A stretch of 64,000 nucleotides of DNA from assembly GCF_025273675.1 (NCBI RefSeq), contig NZ_CP045809.1, positions 5,083,009 through 5,147,008 of the forward strand, written 5' to 3'. The DNA comes from Gordonia pseudamarae. GTDB taxonomy: Bacteria; Actinomycetota; Actinomycetes; Mycobacteriales; Mycobacteriaceae. The notes under the pieces are model-generated. The model saw nothing but the letters and a program-made list of their open reading frames with translations. It was not told the DNA's origin and did not search any database. The translations under genes were made by a program, and so were the position numbers. Position 1 is the first letter of the stretch; every line of letters starts with the position of its first letter. Of the stretch, positions 26,825 to 40,239 are shown piece after piece.

Positions 26825-28312
26825 ATGTCACTGCCCGACCACCCACAGTCGGCCCCCTGGCTCCGGGCGATCGACGGCGACAACCTTGCGGACCAGGACC
26901 GTGAGGACTCTTCGGGCGAGCACGACACCGAGACACCTAACCAGGCGACACCAAAGCAAGAGCTACCGAAGCAGACGGCACCCGAGCGGGAGACACCCAG
27001 GCCGGAGGTGCCCGTGCGGACTGCTCCGCCCGGACCCCCTGACCGCGCCGCGGCCCCCGACGAGGCTGCCCAGGACCCCGCGAACACGTCCCGGGTGACG
27101 ACATCCCCTGCGAACACATCTCCTGCGGCCACATCCCCCGGCCGGTCCGCTCCATATCGGTTCGACGACGGCGGCCCTGGGCCGCTCACGATTCCGATCC
27201 GGCCGGTCCCGGACACGCGGCCGGACCCCGGCGCACAGCACAACACCGGACCGGGAATCGGTCATCGACAGGTTCCGTCCGGGTTCAACGGATACCGGCC
27301 CGCACCACAGCCGGCACCTCCCGATCCGGCACCGTACCCGCTGACACAGCCCCAGTGGACCGGGCCCCAGCGGCGACCGCAGCTGCCGGACGACCTGGCT
27401 CATCCGGTCCGGCGCGTCAAACATCCCGGCGGCTGGCGCGAAAGGCTCCGGGCGGCTTCCGGCGGCCTGATCACGTTCGGGGCCAGCAGGACCCAGGAGC
27501 AGCTCGCACTGCTGGTGCACCACGCCCGCACCCCCATCCACGGTGATTTCCGGCTGGCTGTCCTCTCTGTCAAGGGTGGTGTCGGAAAGACCACCACCAC
27601 AGTAGGATTGGGGTCCGCGTTCGCCTCACTGCGCGGTGACCGGGTGATCGCCGTCGACGCCAACCCCGACTTCGGGACTCTCGCCCGGCGGATTCCCGAG
27701 CAGTCCGCGGCCACCGTACGCACATTGCTCAACGATCCGGACCTGCGCCGTTACACCGATGTCCGGCGACACACCAACCAGTCGTCGAGCCGTCTGGAAG
27801 TAATTGCTTCCGAACGTAATCCGGCGATCTCGGAGTCGTTCGACGCGGACGACTACCGGCGGGTCATCGCCATTCTCGAGTCGTACTACAACATCATCAT
27901 GACCGATTGCGGCACCGGCGTCGTGCATTCGGCGATGGAAGGCGTGCTGGAACTGGCCGACGCGATCATCGTGGTCACCACGCCCGCCGTCGATGGAGCG
28001 CAGAGCGCATCGGCAACTCTGGATTGGCTTGAGGCACATGGTTATCAACGCCTGGTCCAGGAATCTGTGGTGGTGATCTCCGCGGCCCGGCCGGGTGGTT
28101 CGGCCGTCGACATCAATGCCCTCACCGAACACTTCCTGGGTCGGGTCCGGGCGGTTCAGGTTATTCCGTACGACGAGCATCTGGCGACCGGATCGTACAT
28201 CGACCTCGACCGGATGGACCGGCGTACCCGCACCGCATTCCTGGAACTGGCCGCCACCGTGGCGGGCTCTTTCCGGTCGGGCCGATGCCCGCCCTCACCT
28301 GAGGGTTGGTGA
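26825..28312 (+). CDS. MinD/ParA-like ATPase with Pro-rich N-terminus (copy 1)
   Basis: A 495-residue protein. Residues 1-215 are disordered, rich in Pro/Thr/Ala; residues 240-490 are a SIMIBI ATPase domain with deviant Walker A KGGVGKT at 250-256, VIAVDANPDFGTL (switch I/A') and IIMTDCGTGVVHS (Walker B/switch II). It resembles the EspI/Rv3888c group of mycobacterial type VII secretion-linked ATPases, but no ESX genes are near. Probable role: positioning a membrane or surface complex. The start ATG 26825 has a GCGAGGGG site. A tandem paralogue follows 120 bases downstream. Confidence 0.85.
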   Translation: MSLPDHPQSAPWLRAIDGDNLADQDREDSSGEHDTETPNQATPKQELPKQTAPERETPRPEVPVRTAPPGPPDRAAAPDEAAQDPANTSRVTTSPANTSPAATSPGRSAPYRFDDGGPGPLTIPIRPVPDTRPDPGAQHNTGPGIGHRQVPSGFNGYRPAPQPAPPDPAPYPLTQPQWTGPQRRPQLPDDLAHPVRRVKHPGGWRERLRAASGGLITFGASRTQEQLALLVHHARTPIHGDFRLAVLSVKGGVGKTTTTVGLGSAFASLRGDRVIAVDANPDFGTLARRIPEQSAATVRTLLNDPDLRRYTDVRRHTNQSSSRLEVIASERNPAISESFDADDYRRVIAILESYYNIIMTDCGTGVVHSAMEGVLELADAIIVVTTPAVDGAQSASATLDWLEAHGYQRLVQESVVVISAARPGGSAVDINALTEHFLGRVRAVQVIPYDEHLATGSYIDLDRMDRRTRTAFLELAATVAGSFRSGRCPPSPEGW

Positions 28313-28432
28313 CCGGCAGGCGGAGGCTCCGTCACGAGACCGTCATCGGCGAACCGGCTACGACATGCCCTAGATTCGACGGCAGGACACGCACGACCGG
28401 GTAGGGTCGGCATACGAGGGGGGAACGATCCG

Positions 28433-30484
28433 ATGGGCGCACAAGACGACACACCCGCCGATCATTCGGCAGATTTCACCGGGCCGGAAGGCCCGGAACA
28501 CCCACCCCATCCGGGTGCGCGTCCGCACCTGGGACCGGTGAGCTTCTCGGATCTGCCGCCGGTCCCCGAACCGCGCCGCATCCCCGAGCCGGGTCCGGCG
28601 CCCGAGCACGGCCCGGGCCACCCACAGGGCGCGGGGCCGGACGACATCTGGGGACGTGATCGCACCTGGAGGCGTGATCAGAGCGGGTCACGAGGCCCGG
28701 ATGCCGATCCCGGTCAACCGGCACCCGATGGCCCGCCGTTCGCCGATCAGCCGCCCTTCGCCGATCACCTACCCGGGCCCGAGCAGAACCTGCCGAGCTG
28801 GGTCCCCAGGGGTGAGGGGCCGGACATGCCGCCGGCGGCCTACGCGCCACCGTGGGCCGACCCTCACAATGGTGCACCGGCGACGGGCGGAGCCTTCCGT
28901 CCGGTGCCGTTCTCCGGACCGCATCCGAACCAGGGCGGTCCGGAAGGATTCGGACCAGGCGGGTTCGGGCCTGAAGGGTTCGGTCCTGAAGGGTTCGGGC
29001 CAGGGCGGTTTGGTCCTGAGAGATTCGGTCCAGACGAGTATGTCCCAGAACGGCATGTACCAGAAGGGCCTGTACCAGGGGGGTTCCCGGGTGGTCCCGA
29101 CGGGCTCAGCCCGAACGTGACGACATTTGCGGATCCGGCCCAGCCACCGATCCCGCCCGCCGCACAACCTCCGTTCGCCCCCGCCGAACAGGGGCCGTTC
29201 ACGCCGTTTCCGGCACCCGGTGGCGATACCGTGCGGGCACCGTTCGCGCCGCAGGCCGGACCCGGACACGACCATGCAGATCCCGGCCAGATGAATCCCG
29301 GGTTCGGCGACCCGGGCTTTGCCGGCCCCGGATACCGCGATCGGGCGCACCCGGATCAGCACTATCCCGACCCCCGGTCCGCCGGTCCCCGGCAGTCCGC
29401 GCCCATGCCGAGGCCGGGCGCCGCCCCGGTGCCGCCGTATCAGGGCGTGCCCGGACACGCCGCATTCCACCCGACAGCACCTCCGACAGGGGTACCCCCG
29501 GCCGGCTTCGGACCTGGGGCAACCGGTACCGAACACGTCATATACCCTGCGCCACAAACAGATTCACATCCCATCGATGACGTGACACTGGTCCGGCGCG
29601 ACTTCCGGACACCGCCGAAGGGCTGGCGGCGCGCGGTGTACAAGATGAGCGGCGGCACCATCAAACCGCGCACTCCGCGCTCGGAGATCCATCGCGGCGA
29701 ACTTGTGGCGGCGATCAACCAACCACTGGCCGGCGACTACCGGATTGCGGTGCTCTCACTCAAGGGTGGTGTCGGAAAGACCACCACCACAGTCACTTTG
29801 GGCGCCACACTGGCATCCGTGCGTGGCGACCGGGTGATCGCCGTCGATGCCAATCCCGACCTGGGTACGCTCGCACAGCGGGTTCAGCGACAGACCGATT
29901 CCACCGTGCGTGATCTGCTCGCCGACGGTGATCTCACTCGCTATTCCGATGTTCGCGCACATACTTCGCAGGCCCCGAGCAGACTGGAAGTTCTTGCTTC
30001 CGAACGTGACCCATCGGTATCGGAGGCGTTCAGCGACGACGAGTACCGCAGTGTGCTGAGCGTGCTGCAACGATTCTACAACATCATCATCACCGACTGC
30101 GGCACCGGACTGAGCCATTCGGTAATGAAAGGCGTTCTGGAAACCGCTGATTCGATCATTGTGGTGACCTCGCCGGCGATCGACGGTGCCCGCAGCGCGG
30201 CATCGACCCTCGATTGGCTCGACGCCCACGGCTTCGGCCGACTGGTGTCGTCGGCGATCGTCGTGATCAGCTCGCCGCGGCCCGGATCGTCGAACATCGA
30301 CACCGCGCCGCTGACACAGTATTTCTCCTCCCGCTGCCGGGCCATCGAGCACATAGGATTCGACGACCACCTGGCCGAGGGCGCCGAAGTAGACCTTGAT
30401 CGGGTAAGCAAGCCGGTGAAGCTGGCATTCATGGAGTTGGCCGCGACCGTGGCCGCCGACTTCCCAAACGCCCGGCACCGCTGA
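28433..30484 (+). CDS. MinD/ParA-like ATPase with long Pro/Gly-rich N-terminus (copy 2)
   Basis: A 683-residue paralogue of the preceding gene. Residues 1-400 are disordered and include a run of pentapeptides of the form (E/G)GFGP (about 171-205). The ATPase domain covers about 430-680: KGGVGKT at 444-450, VIAVDANPDLGTL, ITDCGTGLSHSVM. The 34 bases around Walker A are identical to copy 1, as if kept alike by gene conversion. The two probably arose by tandem duplication and may heterodimerise. The unit ends at the terminator at 30483-30533. Confidence 0.85.
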   Translation: MGAQDDTPADHSADFTGPEGPEHPPHPGARPHLGPVSFSDLPPVPEPRRIPEPGPAPEHGPGHPQGAGPDDIWGRDRTWRRDQSGSRGPDADPGQPAPDGPPFADQPPFADHLPGPEQNLPSWVPRGEGPDMPPAAYAPPWADPHNGAPATGGAFRPVPFSGPHPNQGGPEGFGPGGFGPEGFGPEGFGPGRFGPERFGPDEYVPERHVPEGPVPGGFPGGPDGLSPNVTTFADPAQPPIPPAAQPPFAPAEQGPFTPFPAPGGDTVRAPFAPQAGPGHDHADPGQMNPGFGDPGFAGPGYRDRAHPDQHYPDPRSAGPRQSAPMPRPGAAPVPPYQGVPGHAAFHPTAPPTGVPPAGFGPGATGTEHVIYPAPQTDSHPIDDVTLVRRDFRTPPKGWRRAVYKMSGGTIKPRTPRSEIHRGELVAAINQPLAGDYRIAVLSLKGGVGKTTTTVTLGATLASVRGDRVIAVDANPDLGTLAQRVQRQTDSTVRDLLADGDLTRYSDVRAHTSQAPSRLEVLASERDPSVSEAFSDDEYRSVLSVLQRFYNIIITDCGTGLSHSVMKGVLETADSIIVVTSPAIDGARSAASTLDWLDAHGFGRLVSSAIVVISSPRPGSSNIDTAPLTQYFSSRCRAIEHIGFDDHLAEGAEVDLDRVSKPVKLAFMELAATVAADFPNARHR

Positions 30485-30533
30485 CAGTTGGGTCGTTGGT
30501 CCTGTTTCCACGGGACCAACGACCCAACTTGTC
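30483..30533 (+). terminator. Strong hairpin terminator
   Basis: AGTTGGGTCGTTGGTCC (30486-30502) pairs perfectly with 30513-30529 around a 10-base loop, overlapping the stop region of the second MinD-like gene. The outer bases GAC/GTC extend the stem with one bulge. It isolates this unit from the dehydrogenase at 30688. Confidence 0.75.
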
Positions 30534-30687
30534 ACCATGAACAGCGGATTCGCCGCGATACGCACGGTACAACCCAGTGCAACCGTTGCGGTGGGGCCAC
30601 CACGCGGAGTGGACTTGCCCGTGGTAGATGAGTGATCCATATCACCTATCGACCACGGACCAGCACCTCACGAACGGAGCCACTCCC

Positions 30688-31764
30688 ATGCGGGCAGCAC
30701 GCTACTACGACCGCGGCGACATCCGAATCGAAGACATCCCCGAACCCGCCGTCGGACCCGGTCAGGTGGGTATCGACGTCGCCTGGTGCGGCATCTGCGG
30801 CACCGACCTGCACGAGTACGCCGACGGCCCGATCTTCATCCCACCCGCCGGGCACCCGCACCCCATCAGCCACGAGGACGCCCCCGTCACCCTCGGCCAC
30901 GAGATGTCCGGCGTGGTGTCGTCCGTGGGTGAGGGCGTCGACGACCTCGCGGTCGGTGATCACGTGGTGGTCGAGCCGTACATCCTGTACGAAGATGTCG
31001 ACACCGGACCCACCAGCACCGATTACCACCTGTCCAAGGACATGAACTTCATCGGCCTCGGGGGCTGCGGCGGGGGACTGGGGGAGAAGATCTCCGTGAA
31101 ACGTCGTTGGGTGCACAAGATATCGGCCGACGTACCACTCGATCAGGCCGCGCTCATCGAGCCGCTATCGGTGGGCTATCACGCCGTCGACCGCAGCGAC
31201 GCCATCGCCGGAGACACCGTTCTGATCACCGGCGCCGGACCGATCGGTCTGCTCACCGCGGCGGTCTGCAAGGCCCGCGGCCTGACCACCATCATCAGCG
31301 AACCGAGCCCGTTGCGCCGCGCCAAGGCAGCCGAAACCGGTGTGGGAGACCATATTCTGGATCCCGTCACACAGGACGTGGTGGCCCGGACCCTCGCCAT
31401 CACCGACGGACGCGGCGCCGACGCCGGTTTCGAATGCACGTCGGTGCAAGCGGCTCTGGATACCCTCTTCGACGCGCTCAAGCCTACGGGAGTCCTTGTG
31501 GTGGTGTCGATTTGGGGATACCCAGGCACTCTGGACATGCAGAAGCTGGTACTCAAGGAGATCGATATGCGGGGCACCATCGCCTATGTCAACTCCCACC
31601 CCGACACCATCAGGCTGGTCGAGGAGGGCAAGGTGGACCTGGCACCGTTCATCACCGGCAGAATCGGCCTCGACCACCTCATCGACGAGGGCTTCGACAC
31701 CCTCATCCACCGCAACGAGACCGCTGTGAAAATCCTGGTGTCCCCGTCGGGCTCGGGATTGTAG
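30688..31764 (+). CDS. Zinc-dependent (R,R)-butanediol dehydrogenase-like enzyme
   Basis: A 358-residue MDR dehydrogenase that probably interconverts acetoin/diacetyl and butanediol with NAD. Catalytic zinc ligands are Cys37 (CGICGTD) and His71-Glu72 (GHE). In place of the four structural-zinc cysteines it has EPYILYEDVDTGPTSTDYHLSKDMNFIGLGG, the hallmark stretch of the butanediol dehydrogenase subgroup. Rossmann motif GAGPIGLLTA at about 186. The start ATG 30688 has CGGAG upstream; the 20 upstream in-frame codons lack a site. It is monocistronic between two terminators. Confidence 0.87.
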   Translation: MRAARYYDRGDIRIEDIPEPAVGPGQVGIDVAWCGICGTDLHEYADGPIFIPPAGHPHPISHEDAPVTLGHEMSGVVSSVGEGVDDLAVGDHVVVEPYILYEDVDTGPTSTDYHLSKDMNFIGLGGCGGGLGEKISVKRRWVHKISADVPLDQAALIEPLSVGYHAVDRSDAIAGDTVLITGAGPIGLLTAAVCKARGLTTIISEPSPLRRAKAAETGVGDHILDPVTQDVVARTLAITDGRGADAGFECTSVQAALDTLFDALKPTGVLVVVSIWGYPGTLDMQKLVLKEIDMRGTIAYVNSHPDTIRLVEEGKVDLAPFITGRIGLDHLIDEGFDTLIHRNETAVKILVSPSGSGL

Positions 31765-31853
31765 ACCCGGCCGAGACCGGATTCTCCCTTCGCCGGGCTA
31801 CGCGATGACGGTACCGGTGGGGTGGACCGATCAACTCCAAACCTGACAAAATT

Positions 31854-31895
31854 CGAAACCTGGTGAGACGATGCAAGCTGTCTCACCAGGTTTCG
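31854..31895. terminator. Bidirectional terminator, same family as 3927-3970
   Basis: CGAAACCTGGTGAGAC (31854-31869) pairs perfectly with GTCTCACCAGGTTTCG (31880-31895), with a 10-base loop, between the convergent dehydrogenase and gdhA. The arm GAAACCtGGTGAGACGA matches the arm at 3929-3945 in all but one base, so both belong to one dispersed terminator repeat. Confidence 0.8.
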
Positions 31896-31952
31896 GTGCT
31901 CCTCGCCCGGCCGATGATCTATCCTCAACCGGCGAGTGGCTGAGTCGGTGAC

Positions 31953-34897
<2,945 letters not shown>

Positions 34898-35156
34898 GTC
34901 TGGTCAGACTACCGGTGCCGGCAATGCCTTTTCGCCGAGGGTTTTGGGCCTCTTCTCCGTGGATTTCGGCCTTTTGTCAGCGGGTTTCGCCGGTATCAGA
35001 CCGCGACACGCCCGATGGCCAAACAATTTCATCGCACAACGCGCCACTCAAATGTCACTTGTGTCACATAGGTAACACCGCCGGGTACCTTGTTCTCCGT
35101 CCACAGCCGGAGCCATCCAGGCAAACGGTCAGTGACCAGCGGCTAGCATCAGGAAC

Positions 35157-37133
35157 GTGTCCACCGATTCGCCTACCCGCCGTCACGACGGCCCCGCCGA
35201 CACCGTCGGTCGCGGGCCGAGTCCGGCGACCCTCGCCCTACGGGCGGGCGGCGCGATCGCCCCGGCCACTTCCCTGACACCACAAACTCCGCGCCGACCT
35301 GCGACAACCTCGCCAACAGATGCGCACCCACCGGCTCCCAACGGCCACGGCGACAACGCCGTAGGTGGTCACCGCGACGGGAAGCAGGGCTCACCCGCAC
35401 CGGCAGGAGATGGACCACCGCAGTCCGGGAACCCCTTGGGTGACAATCCGGCGGGCGACAATCCGGCGCGATCGGCCGGCACGGGATCAGGGTCCTCCCG
35501 ACAGGACGGCGACGCGGACACCGGACCGGACGAGAACGCGGGCGGTCAGGGCGGCCGCAGGTCACGACGGTCGCGGCGAGGCAGGCGCCGGGGACGTCGG
35601 TCACCCGAAACCGGTGCCACCACCACCGCCGACGGCGCTCGGTCCGGCTCCGATCGGGCCAACTCCTCCCAGCCCGACCGACCTGATTCCACCCCGGCTG
35701 ATTCGGACCGGCCGGATACGACCCTGCCCGGGTCGACCCGACCCGGACCCGACGGATCCCCATCTGCCGGGACACCACCGGCATCGGAACCGCGCCGCGT
35801 ACCCAAACCCGGGCCGCCCGGCCGCCGCGGCGCGTCAACCGTCCCGCAGCGGACGCAATCGACCGCCGACATCCCCTCCGGAGAAGGCTTGCCCTCCGGA
35901 AAAGACACGCCCCCCGGAGACAATAAGGACGGGGAGGCACCACCCACCGACGGCGGACCGGTATCCAGACCGGCATCCGAGGTGACCGGGTTGCCGGCCC
36001 GCGACCCGGCGGCGCCCCGGCGGCGCAAGTCGCGACGCCCCTCGCCGTCGTCCATGCCGAGGCGCACCGGACCGGTCAGCTACACCACCGAAACCGCCCT
36101 CGACGACGAGCGGGCGGCGGTACACGTCCAGTCGACGGTCACGCCCGCGCAGCAGGTGCCGGCGGCCAAACACGGTACGACCAGCGGTGCGCCGCGCGCC
36201 AAGCCCGGATCCTTCGAGAAGCTCCGCGCACAGGACGCCGGCCGTCACCGGCCGACCGCCGAACCCGCCGGGGCGGAGGAGAGCGCCGCACCTGCGGAAG
36301 CCCGACGTACGAAACCGTCCGACCTCGTGAGCCGGACCGCCGGGATCACCACGAAGAGGCTTCAGGCCGACGGCCAGGGCACGCCGATCAAAAGGCCGGC
36401 CGACTCGCCGCAGGGCGGCAGGTCAACACCGGAGAGCAAGGCAAGACCGGAGGGTAAGGGCGGCCGCAACCGCCGTAAGGCGGCAGCCCACCCGGCGAAC
36501 GACGAGGGCACCGGCAAGCTCCGCACCGTTCGGGAGACCTCCGCGGGCGGCCTGGTGATCTCCGGCGGCCTCAGCAGCCCCGTCGACGAGCTGTGCGCCG
36601 TTCTCATCGGCCGCGTCGACCGGCGCGGCCGCATGATGTGGTCGCTGCCCAAGGGCCACATCGAGACCGGCGAGACAGCCGAACAGACCGCGATCCGCGA
36701 GGTCGCGGAGGAGACGGGCATCGCCGGCACCGTCATGGCGCCACTGGGCAAGATCGACTACTGGTTCGTCAGCGAAGGCAGGCGGATCCACAAAACTGTG
36801 CACCACTACCTGCTGCGGAGCATCGGCGGTGAACTGTCCGACGCCGACTACGAGGTCAGCGAGGTGGCGTGGGTACCGTTGCGCGAACTTCCACGCAGGC
36901 TCACGTACTCTGACGAGCGTCGGCTCGCCCGGATGGCCCGCGGCGTCATCGCCGACCTCGCGGCCGATCCGTTCCGGCTGGCAAAGTCCGAGGCCGAGAG
37001 CGTCCGCACCGAACCCAACGCATATGAGAAAGCCGCAGCCGCACGCAATCAGCGCCGCAACGATCCGACACCGTCGACGCGGTCGCGGCGTCGACGCAGA
37101 CGTGCGCGACGTCCCGCAGCAGGCGATGCCTGA
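35157..37133 (+). CDS. Nudix hydrolase (MutT4-type) with very long disordered N-terminus
   Basis: A 658-residue protein, of which only about residues 455-600 are the Nudix domain, with box [23 protein letters not shown] starting near 500 (complete G-x5-E-x7-R-E-x2-E-E-x-G pattern). The first 450 residues are Pro/Arg/Ser/Asp-rich low-complexity sequence, much longer than in mycobacterial MutT4 (Rv3908, about 250 residues). Position next to pcnA supports orthology. The start GTG 35157 lacks a well-spaced ribosome site, so it may be leaderless or start further in. It overlaps the next gene by 8 bases. It probably hydrolyses nucleotide or dinucleotide substrates. Confidence 0.82.
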   Translation: MSTDSPTRRHDGPADTVGRGPSPATLALRAGGAIAPATSLTPQTPRRPATTSPTDAHPPAPNGHGDNAVGGHRDGKQGSPAPAGDGPPQSGNPLGDNPAGDNPARSAGTGSGSSRQDGDADTGPDENAGGQGGRRSRRSRRGRRRGRRSPETGATTTADGARSGSDRANSSQPDRPDSTPADSDRPDTTLPGSTRPGPDGSPSAGTPPASEPRRVPKPGPPGRRGASTVPQRTQSTADIPSGEGLPSGKDTPPGDNKDGEAPPTDGGPVSRPASEVTGLPARDPAAPRRRKSRRPSPSSMPRRTGPVSYTTETALDDERAAVHVQSTVTPAQQVPAAKHGTTSGAPRAKPGSFEKLRAQDAGRHRPTAEPAGAEESAAPAEARRTKPSDLVSRTAGITTKRLQADGQGTPIKRPADSPQGGRSTPESKARPEGKGGRNRRKAAAHPANDEGTGKLRTVRETSAGGLVISGGLSSPVDELCAVLIGRVDRRGRMMWSLPKGHIETGETAEQTAIREVAEETGIAGTVMAPLGKIDYWFVSEGRRIHKTVHHYLLRSIGGELSDADYEVSEVAWVPLRELPRRLTYSDERRLARMARGVIADLAADPFRLAKSEAESVRTEPNAYEKAAAARNQRRNDPTPSTRSRRRRRRARRPAAGDA

Positions 37134-40100
37134 GCGCCGTGACATGGGCCGGGCATCGGTTCTCCTCGGTGCCGTCCTGACACTGCTGCTCATCGTCCTG
37201 GCAACGCCGCCGGCTCAGGCCGAACCGTCCGGTTCAGCGGTGCCCGATTCCCATACCCCGAGTTCGCAACAGCCGGGCTCACCGTCATCAGGCACCCCGA
37301 CGACCTCCGGCGTCCCCGACTCCGACACCCCCGACTCGGACAACCCGGGCGGCGATCCAACCGGGACCAACGACCAAACCGGGACCAACGACGGCGCGAG
37401 CACATTCGCCCGCGTCGACATCACCTCCATCACCCCGACGATGGTCACCGTCGACGGCCCCGGGACCGTCTCGGTGAGCGGCATGATCCGCAATACCGGG
37501 GATCGGCCGCTCCGGACGGTCACCGCACGTCTGGAACGAGGTGACCGGATCACCGACGCCGCCGGGCTGCGCACCGCATCCGCCGCCGACATCGTTCCGG
37601 TCAGCGTCGCCGGACCGTTCCGGTCGTTCGCCGATGCCCTACAGCCCGGCGGGCAGACCGGCTTCACCCTGACGCTGCCACTGTCGGACGGCGGGCTGCA
37701 GATCTCCGAGGCCGGGGTATACCCGATCATCGTCAACATCAACGCGACCCCCGACTACGGGTCCGCCGCCCGGGTCGCCGACTCGTCGACGCTTCTGCCG
37801 GTGCTGTCACTGCCGTCCGACCGGGCGCGCGCGGCGCTGTACAGCGCCACACAGTCCGACCCGTCCCTGACGGAGTCCTCTCCCGCAGAGGGTTCCCCCG
37901 CAGAGAGTTCCCCCGCAGAGAGTTCCCCCGCAGAGAGTTCCCAAGACGACAGCTCCTACGATGACGGCTCTCCCGCGCCCCGACGTGACGGATCAATACC
38001 CGCGGACACCGCCAACCCGTCGCGAATGACGCTGCTGTGGCCGTTGGCCGCGCCACCGCAGCTGGCGCCGGGCACCCTCGGCGGCGGGACCGAGCCGGTT
38101 CGGCTCATCAGCGACGACCTGGCCGGCTCCCTGGCTCCCGGAGGACGGCTCTACCGCAATCTCGACGCGCTGCGCTCGCGGCTGCTCACCGACGGCGAGG
38201 ACTCCACCGAGTCGCCCGCGAACACCCCGCCGACGCCGGAGCCCGACTCGTCGACGATCCCATCACAGTCAGAAACGTCACCGACAGAAGCGTCACCGAC
38301 AGGGGACTCACCGACAGGGGACTCACCGACAGGGGACTCACCGACAGGGGACTCACCGACAGGGGACTCACCGACAGGGGACTCACCGACAGGGGACTCA
38401 CCGACAGAAGCGGCGGGCACCCAGACCCCCGGACCGACCGATCGGGGCCGGCCCGCCGGTGCGGACACCAACGCCGCGCTGCGCACGAGTGTTTGCCTGG
38501 CCGTCGACCCCGACCTGCTGATCACCGTGCGCGTGATGTCCACCGGATACGTCATCTCGCGCGACCCGTCCTCGCCGACATCGGCGACCACACCGGGTGA
38601 AGGCACCGAGGTCGCCGCCCGCTGGCTGGCCGACCTCAAACAGCTCGCCGCCGACACGTGCGTGGTCGCCCTGCCGTTCGCCTCAGCCGACCTTGACTCA
38701 CTCGCCCACGTCGACAACGTCGGCCTGACCACCGCGGCGTTGACCAGCCCCGCCGACATCGTCGACTCGATACTCGGAATCACCAGCGTGCGCGGCATCA
38801 CCATCCCCGCCATCGGGACACTCGACAGCACCGGGGCCACCGTCCTCAAGTCGGCGACCATCACCAAGGCCGTGTCGACGACCGCAACACTCGACCCGGA
38901 CCGCGAGGCCGACCCGGGCGGTCGTTACAAGGTCGGCGACATCCGTGTACAGACCACCGAGGCACCGGTCACCGCGGCACTGGCCGCGCTGGGCGCCGCA
39001 CCCACCACCCCCACCCTCACCCCCCGATCGCAGATCGTCGACCTGAGCCGGGAATCAGTGGTCAGCAGGCGCCAGTCGGCAGCCGCGGCGCTGGCCTTCA
39101 CCGCCCTCACCCCGCCGCACTCGGTGAACGACCACACGGGCGGGGACCAGAGCAGCCCGCTGCCCGTCGGCGGGCGGAGCCAATTCATCGTGCCGCCCGC
39201 CTACTGGTCACCCACCGAGGCCGACACCGATGCGCTGCTCTCGACCGCGACGGTGCTGTTCAACGTCGGCGTGGCCACGCCCGAGGGGCTCGAGACCGTG
39301 GTGTCCGAACTCGACACGGCACGCAGACCGGCCCGGCTGCACGCGCCGCCCGGCAAACCGGCCCTGTCCCGTGGCTGGTGGGTGGTGTCGCTGGCACAGG
39401 CGGCGGCCATCAGCACCCACGCCGACCTGACATGGCAGCTGCAGTCGTCGCTCGTACGCTCCGCCGACGTCGAGGCGACGCCCGAACGATATCTGGCGCC
39501 GCTGCGCGAAGACCTGCTGCGGGCACTGCGCAGCCCGGACCGTGACTCGCCGGCCGACCGCGAGGCATACCGCGCCCACCGGGACAGATCCGTGTCGGCC
39601 GTGAACTCCACACTCACCCGGATGCGTGAATCGGTCACCATGCTCGACCCCGGCGGACGATATACCCTGGCCTCCGAACGCAGCCCGATCCTGCTGGTCA
39701 TCCGAAACGAACTCGCACTGCCCATCCGGGTTTCGCTGAAGATCAGCGCCCCCGACGAACTCAACATCGGCGATGTCGGCGTGATGGAGATACCTGCCCG
39801 CGGCACCCGGCAGATCCAACTGCCCGCCAACGCCGACTCCTCCGAGGCGACCTCCGTGTCGATCGGTCTGGCCACCTCGACCGACCTCGCCCTCGGACAA
39901 CCGATCACCATCTCGGTGCACTCCAACGCCTACGGCAAACCACTGTTCTACGCGACCATCGTGGCCGCGGTGCTCCTGGTGGCGCTGGTCGCCCGACGCC
40001 TGTGGCACCGCTTCCGGGGCGAACCCGACCCCGCCGACGCCGACCGGCCCGAGGCCGACGACCACGACAAGCAACTCGCGGCCAGCACATATGAGTTTCG

Positions 40101-40239
40101 CCGCGAGTCGACCGAGCACAACGGCGGTATCGATCAGTACCGTCGAGAGGACGCGGAAAACCCGAACCCCGACCAGCCACCCACACATCCACCCACCCCG
40201 AGCGACCCACCCACAGAAGACCGTGGAGACAGCACGTGA
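37126..40239 (+). CDS. DUF6049 family exported membrane protein (Rv3909-like)
   Basis: A 1037-residue protein with a signal peptide ([22 protein letters not shown]), a large extracytoplasmic region, one C-terminal membrane helix ([21 protein letters not shown], about 942-962) and a charged cytoplasmic tail. It is equivalent by position to Rv3909, always next to murJ, so a role in cell wall assembly is likely but unproven. Two low-complexity insertions are present: AESSP units (about 250-275) and seven TGDSP units (about 391-425). The start is ATG 37126, 8 bases inside the Nudix gene; ATG 37144 is also possible. The stop overlaps murJ as GTGA. Confidence 0.85.
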   Translation: MPERRDMGRASVLLGAVLTLLLIVLATPPAQAEPSGSAVPDSHTPSSQQPGSPSSGTPTTSGVPDSDTPDSDNPGGDPTGTNDQTGTNDGASTFARVDITSITPTMVTVDGPGTVSVSGMIRNTGDRPLRTVTARLERGDRITDAAGLRTASAADIVPVSVAGPFRSFADALQPGGQTGFTLTLPLSDGGLQISEAGVYPIIVNINATPDYGSAARVADSSTLLPVLSLPSDRARAALYSATQSDPSLTESSPAEGSPAESSPAESSPAESSQDDSSYDDGSPAPRRDGSIPADTANPSRMTLLWPLAAPPQLAPGTLGGGTEPVRLISDDLAGSLAPGGRLYRNLDALRSRLLTDGEDSTESPANTPPTPEPDSSTIPSQSETSPTEASPTGDSPTGDSPTGDSPTGDSPTGDSPTGDSPTGDSPTEAAGTQTPGPTDRGRPAGADTNAALRTSVCLAVDPDLLITVRVMSTGYVISRDPSSPTSATTPGEGTEVAARWLADLKQLAADTCVVALPFASADLDSLAHVDNVGLTTAALTSPADIVDSILGITSVRGITIPAIGTLDSTGATVLKSATITKAVSTTATLDPDREADPGGRYKVGDIRVQTTEAPVTAALAALGAAPTTPTLTPRSQIVDLSRESVVSRRQSAAAALAFTALTPPHSVNDHTGGDQSSPLPVGGRSQFIVPPAYWSPTEADTDALLSTATVLFNVGVATPEGLETVVSELDTARRPARLHAPPGKPALSRGWWVVSLAQAAAISTHADLTWQLQSSLVRSADVEATPERYLAPLREDLLRALRSPDRDSPADREAYRAHRDRSVSAVNSTLTRMRESVTMLDPGGRYTLASERSPILLVIRNELALPIRVSLKISAPDELNIGDVGVMEIPARGTRQIQLPANADSSEATSVSIGLATSTDLALGQPITISVHSNAYGKPLFYATIVAAVLLVALVARRLWHRFRGEPDPADADRPEADDHDKQLAASTYEFRRESTEHNGGIDQYRREDAENPNPDQPPTHPPTPSDPPTEDRGDST
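38296..38400 (+). repeat. 15-bp tandem repeat, seven copies, inside the DUF6049 gene
   Basis: Seven copies of CCGACAGGGGACTCA-type units, identical at base level, encode TGDSP pentapeptides in frame. Flanking degenerate units (CCGACAGAAGCGTCA) bracket the run. Perfect identity suggests recent expansion by slippage, so copy number probably varies between strains. Confidence 0.95.

Noticed and set aside
38296..38400. Regular repeats that might be a CRISPR array
   Set aside because: Units are 15 bp head to tail without spacers and stay in frame in a coding gene.
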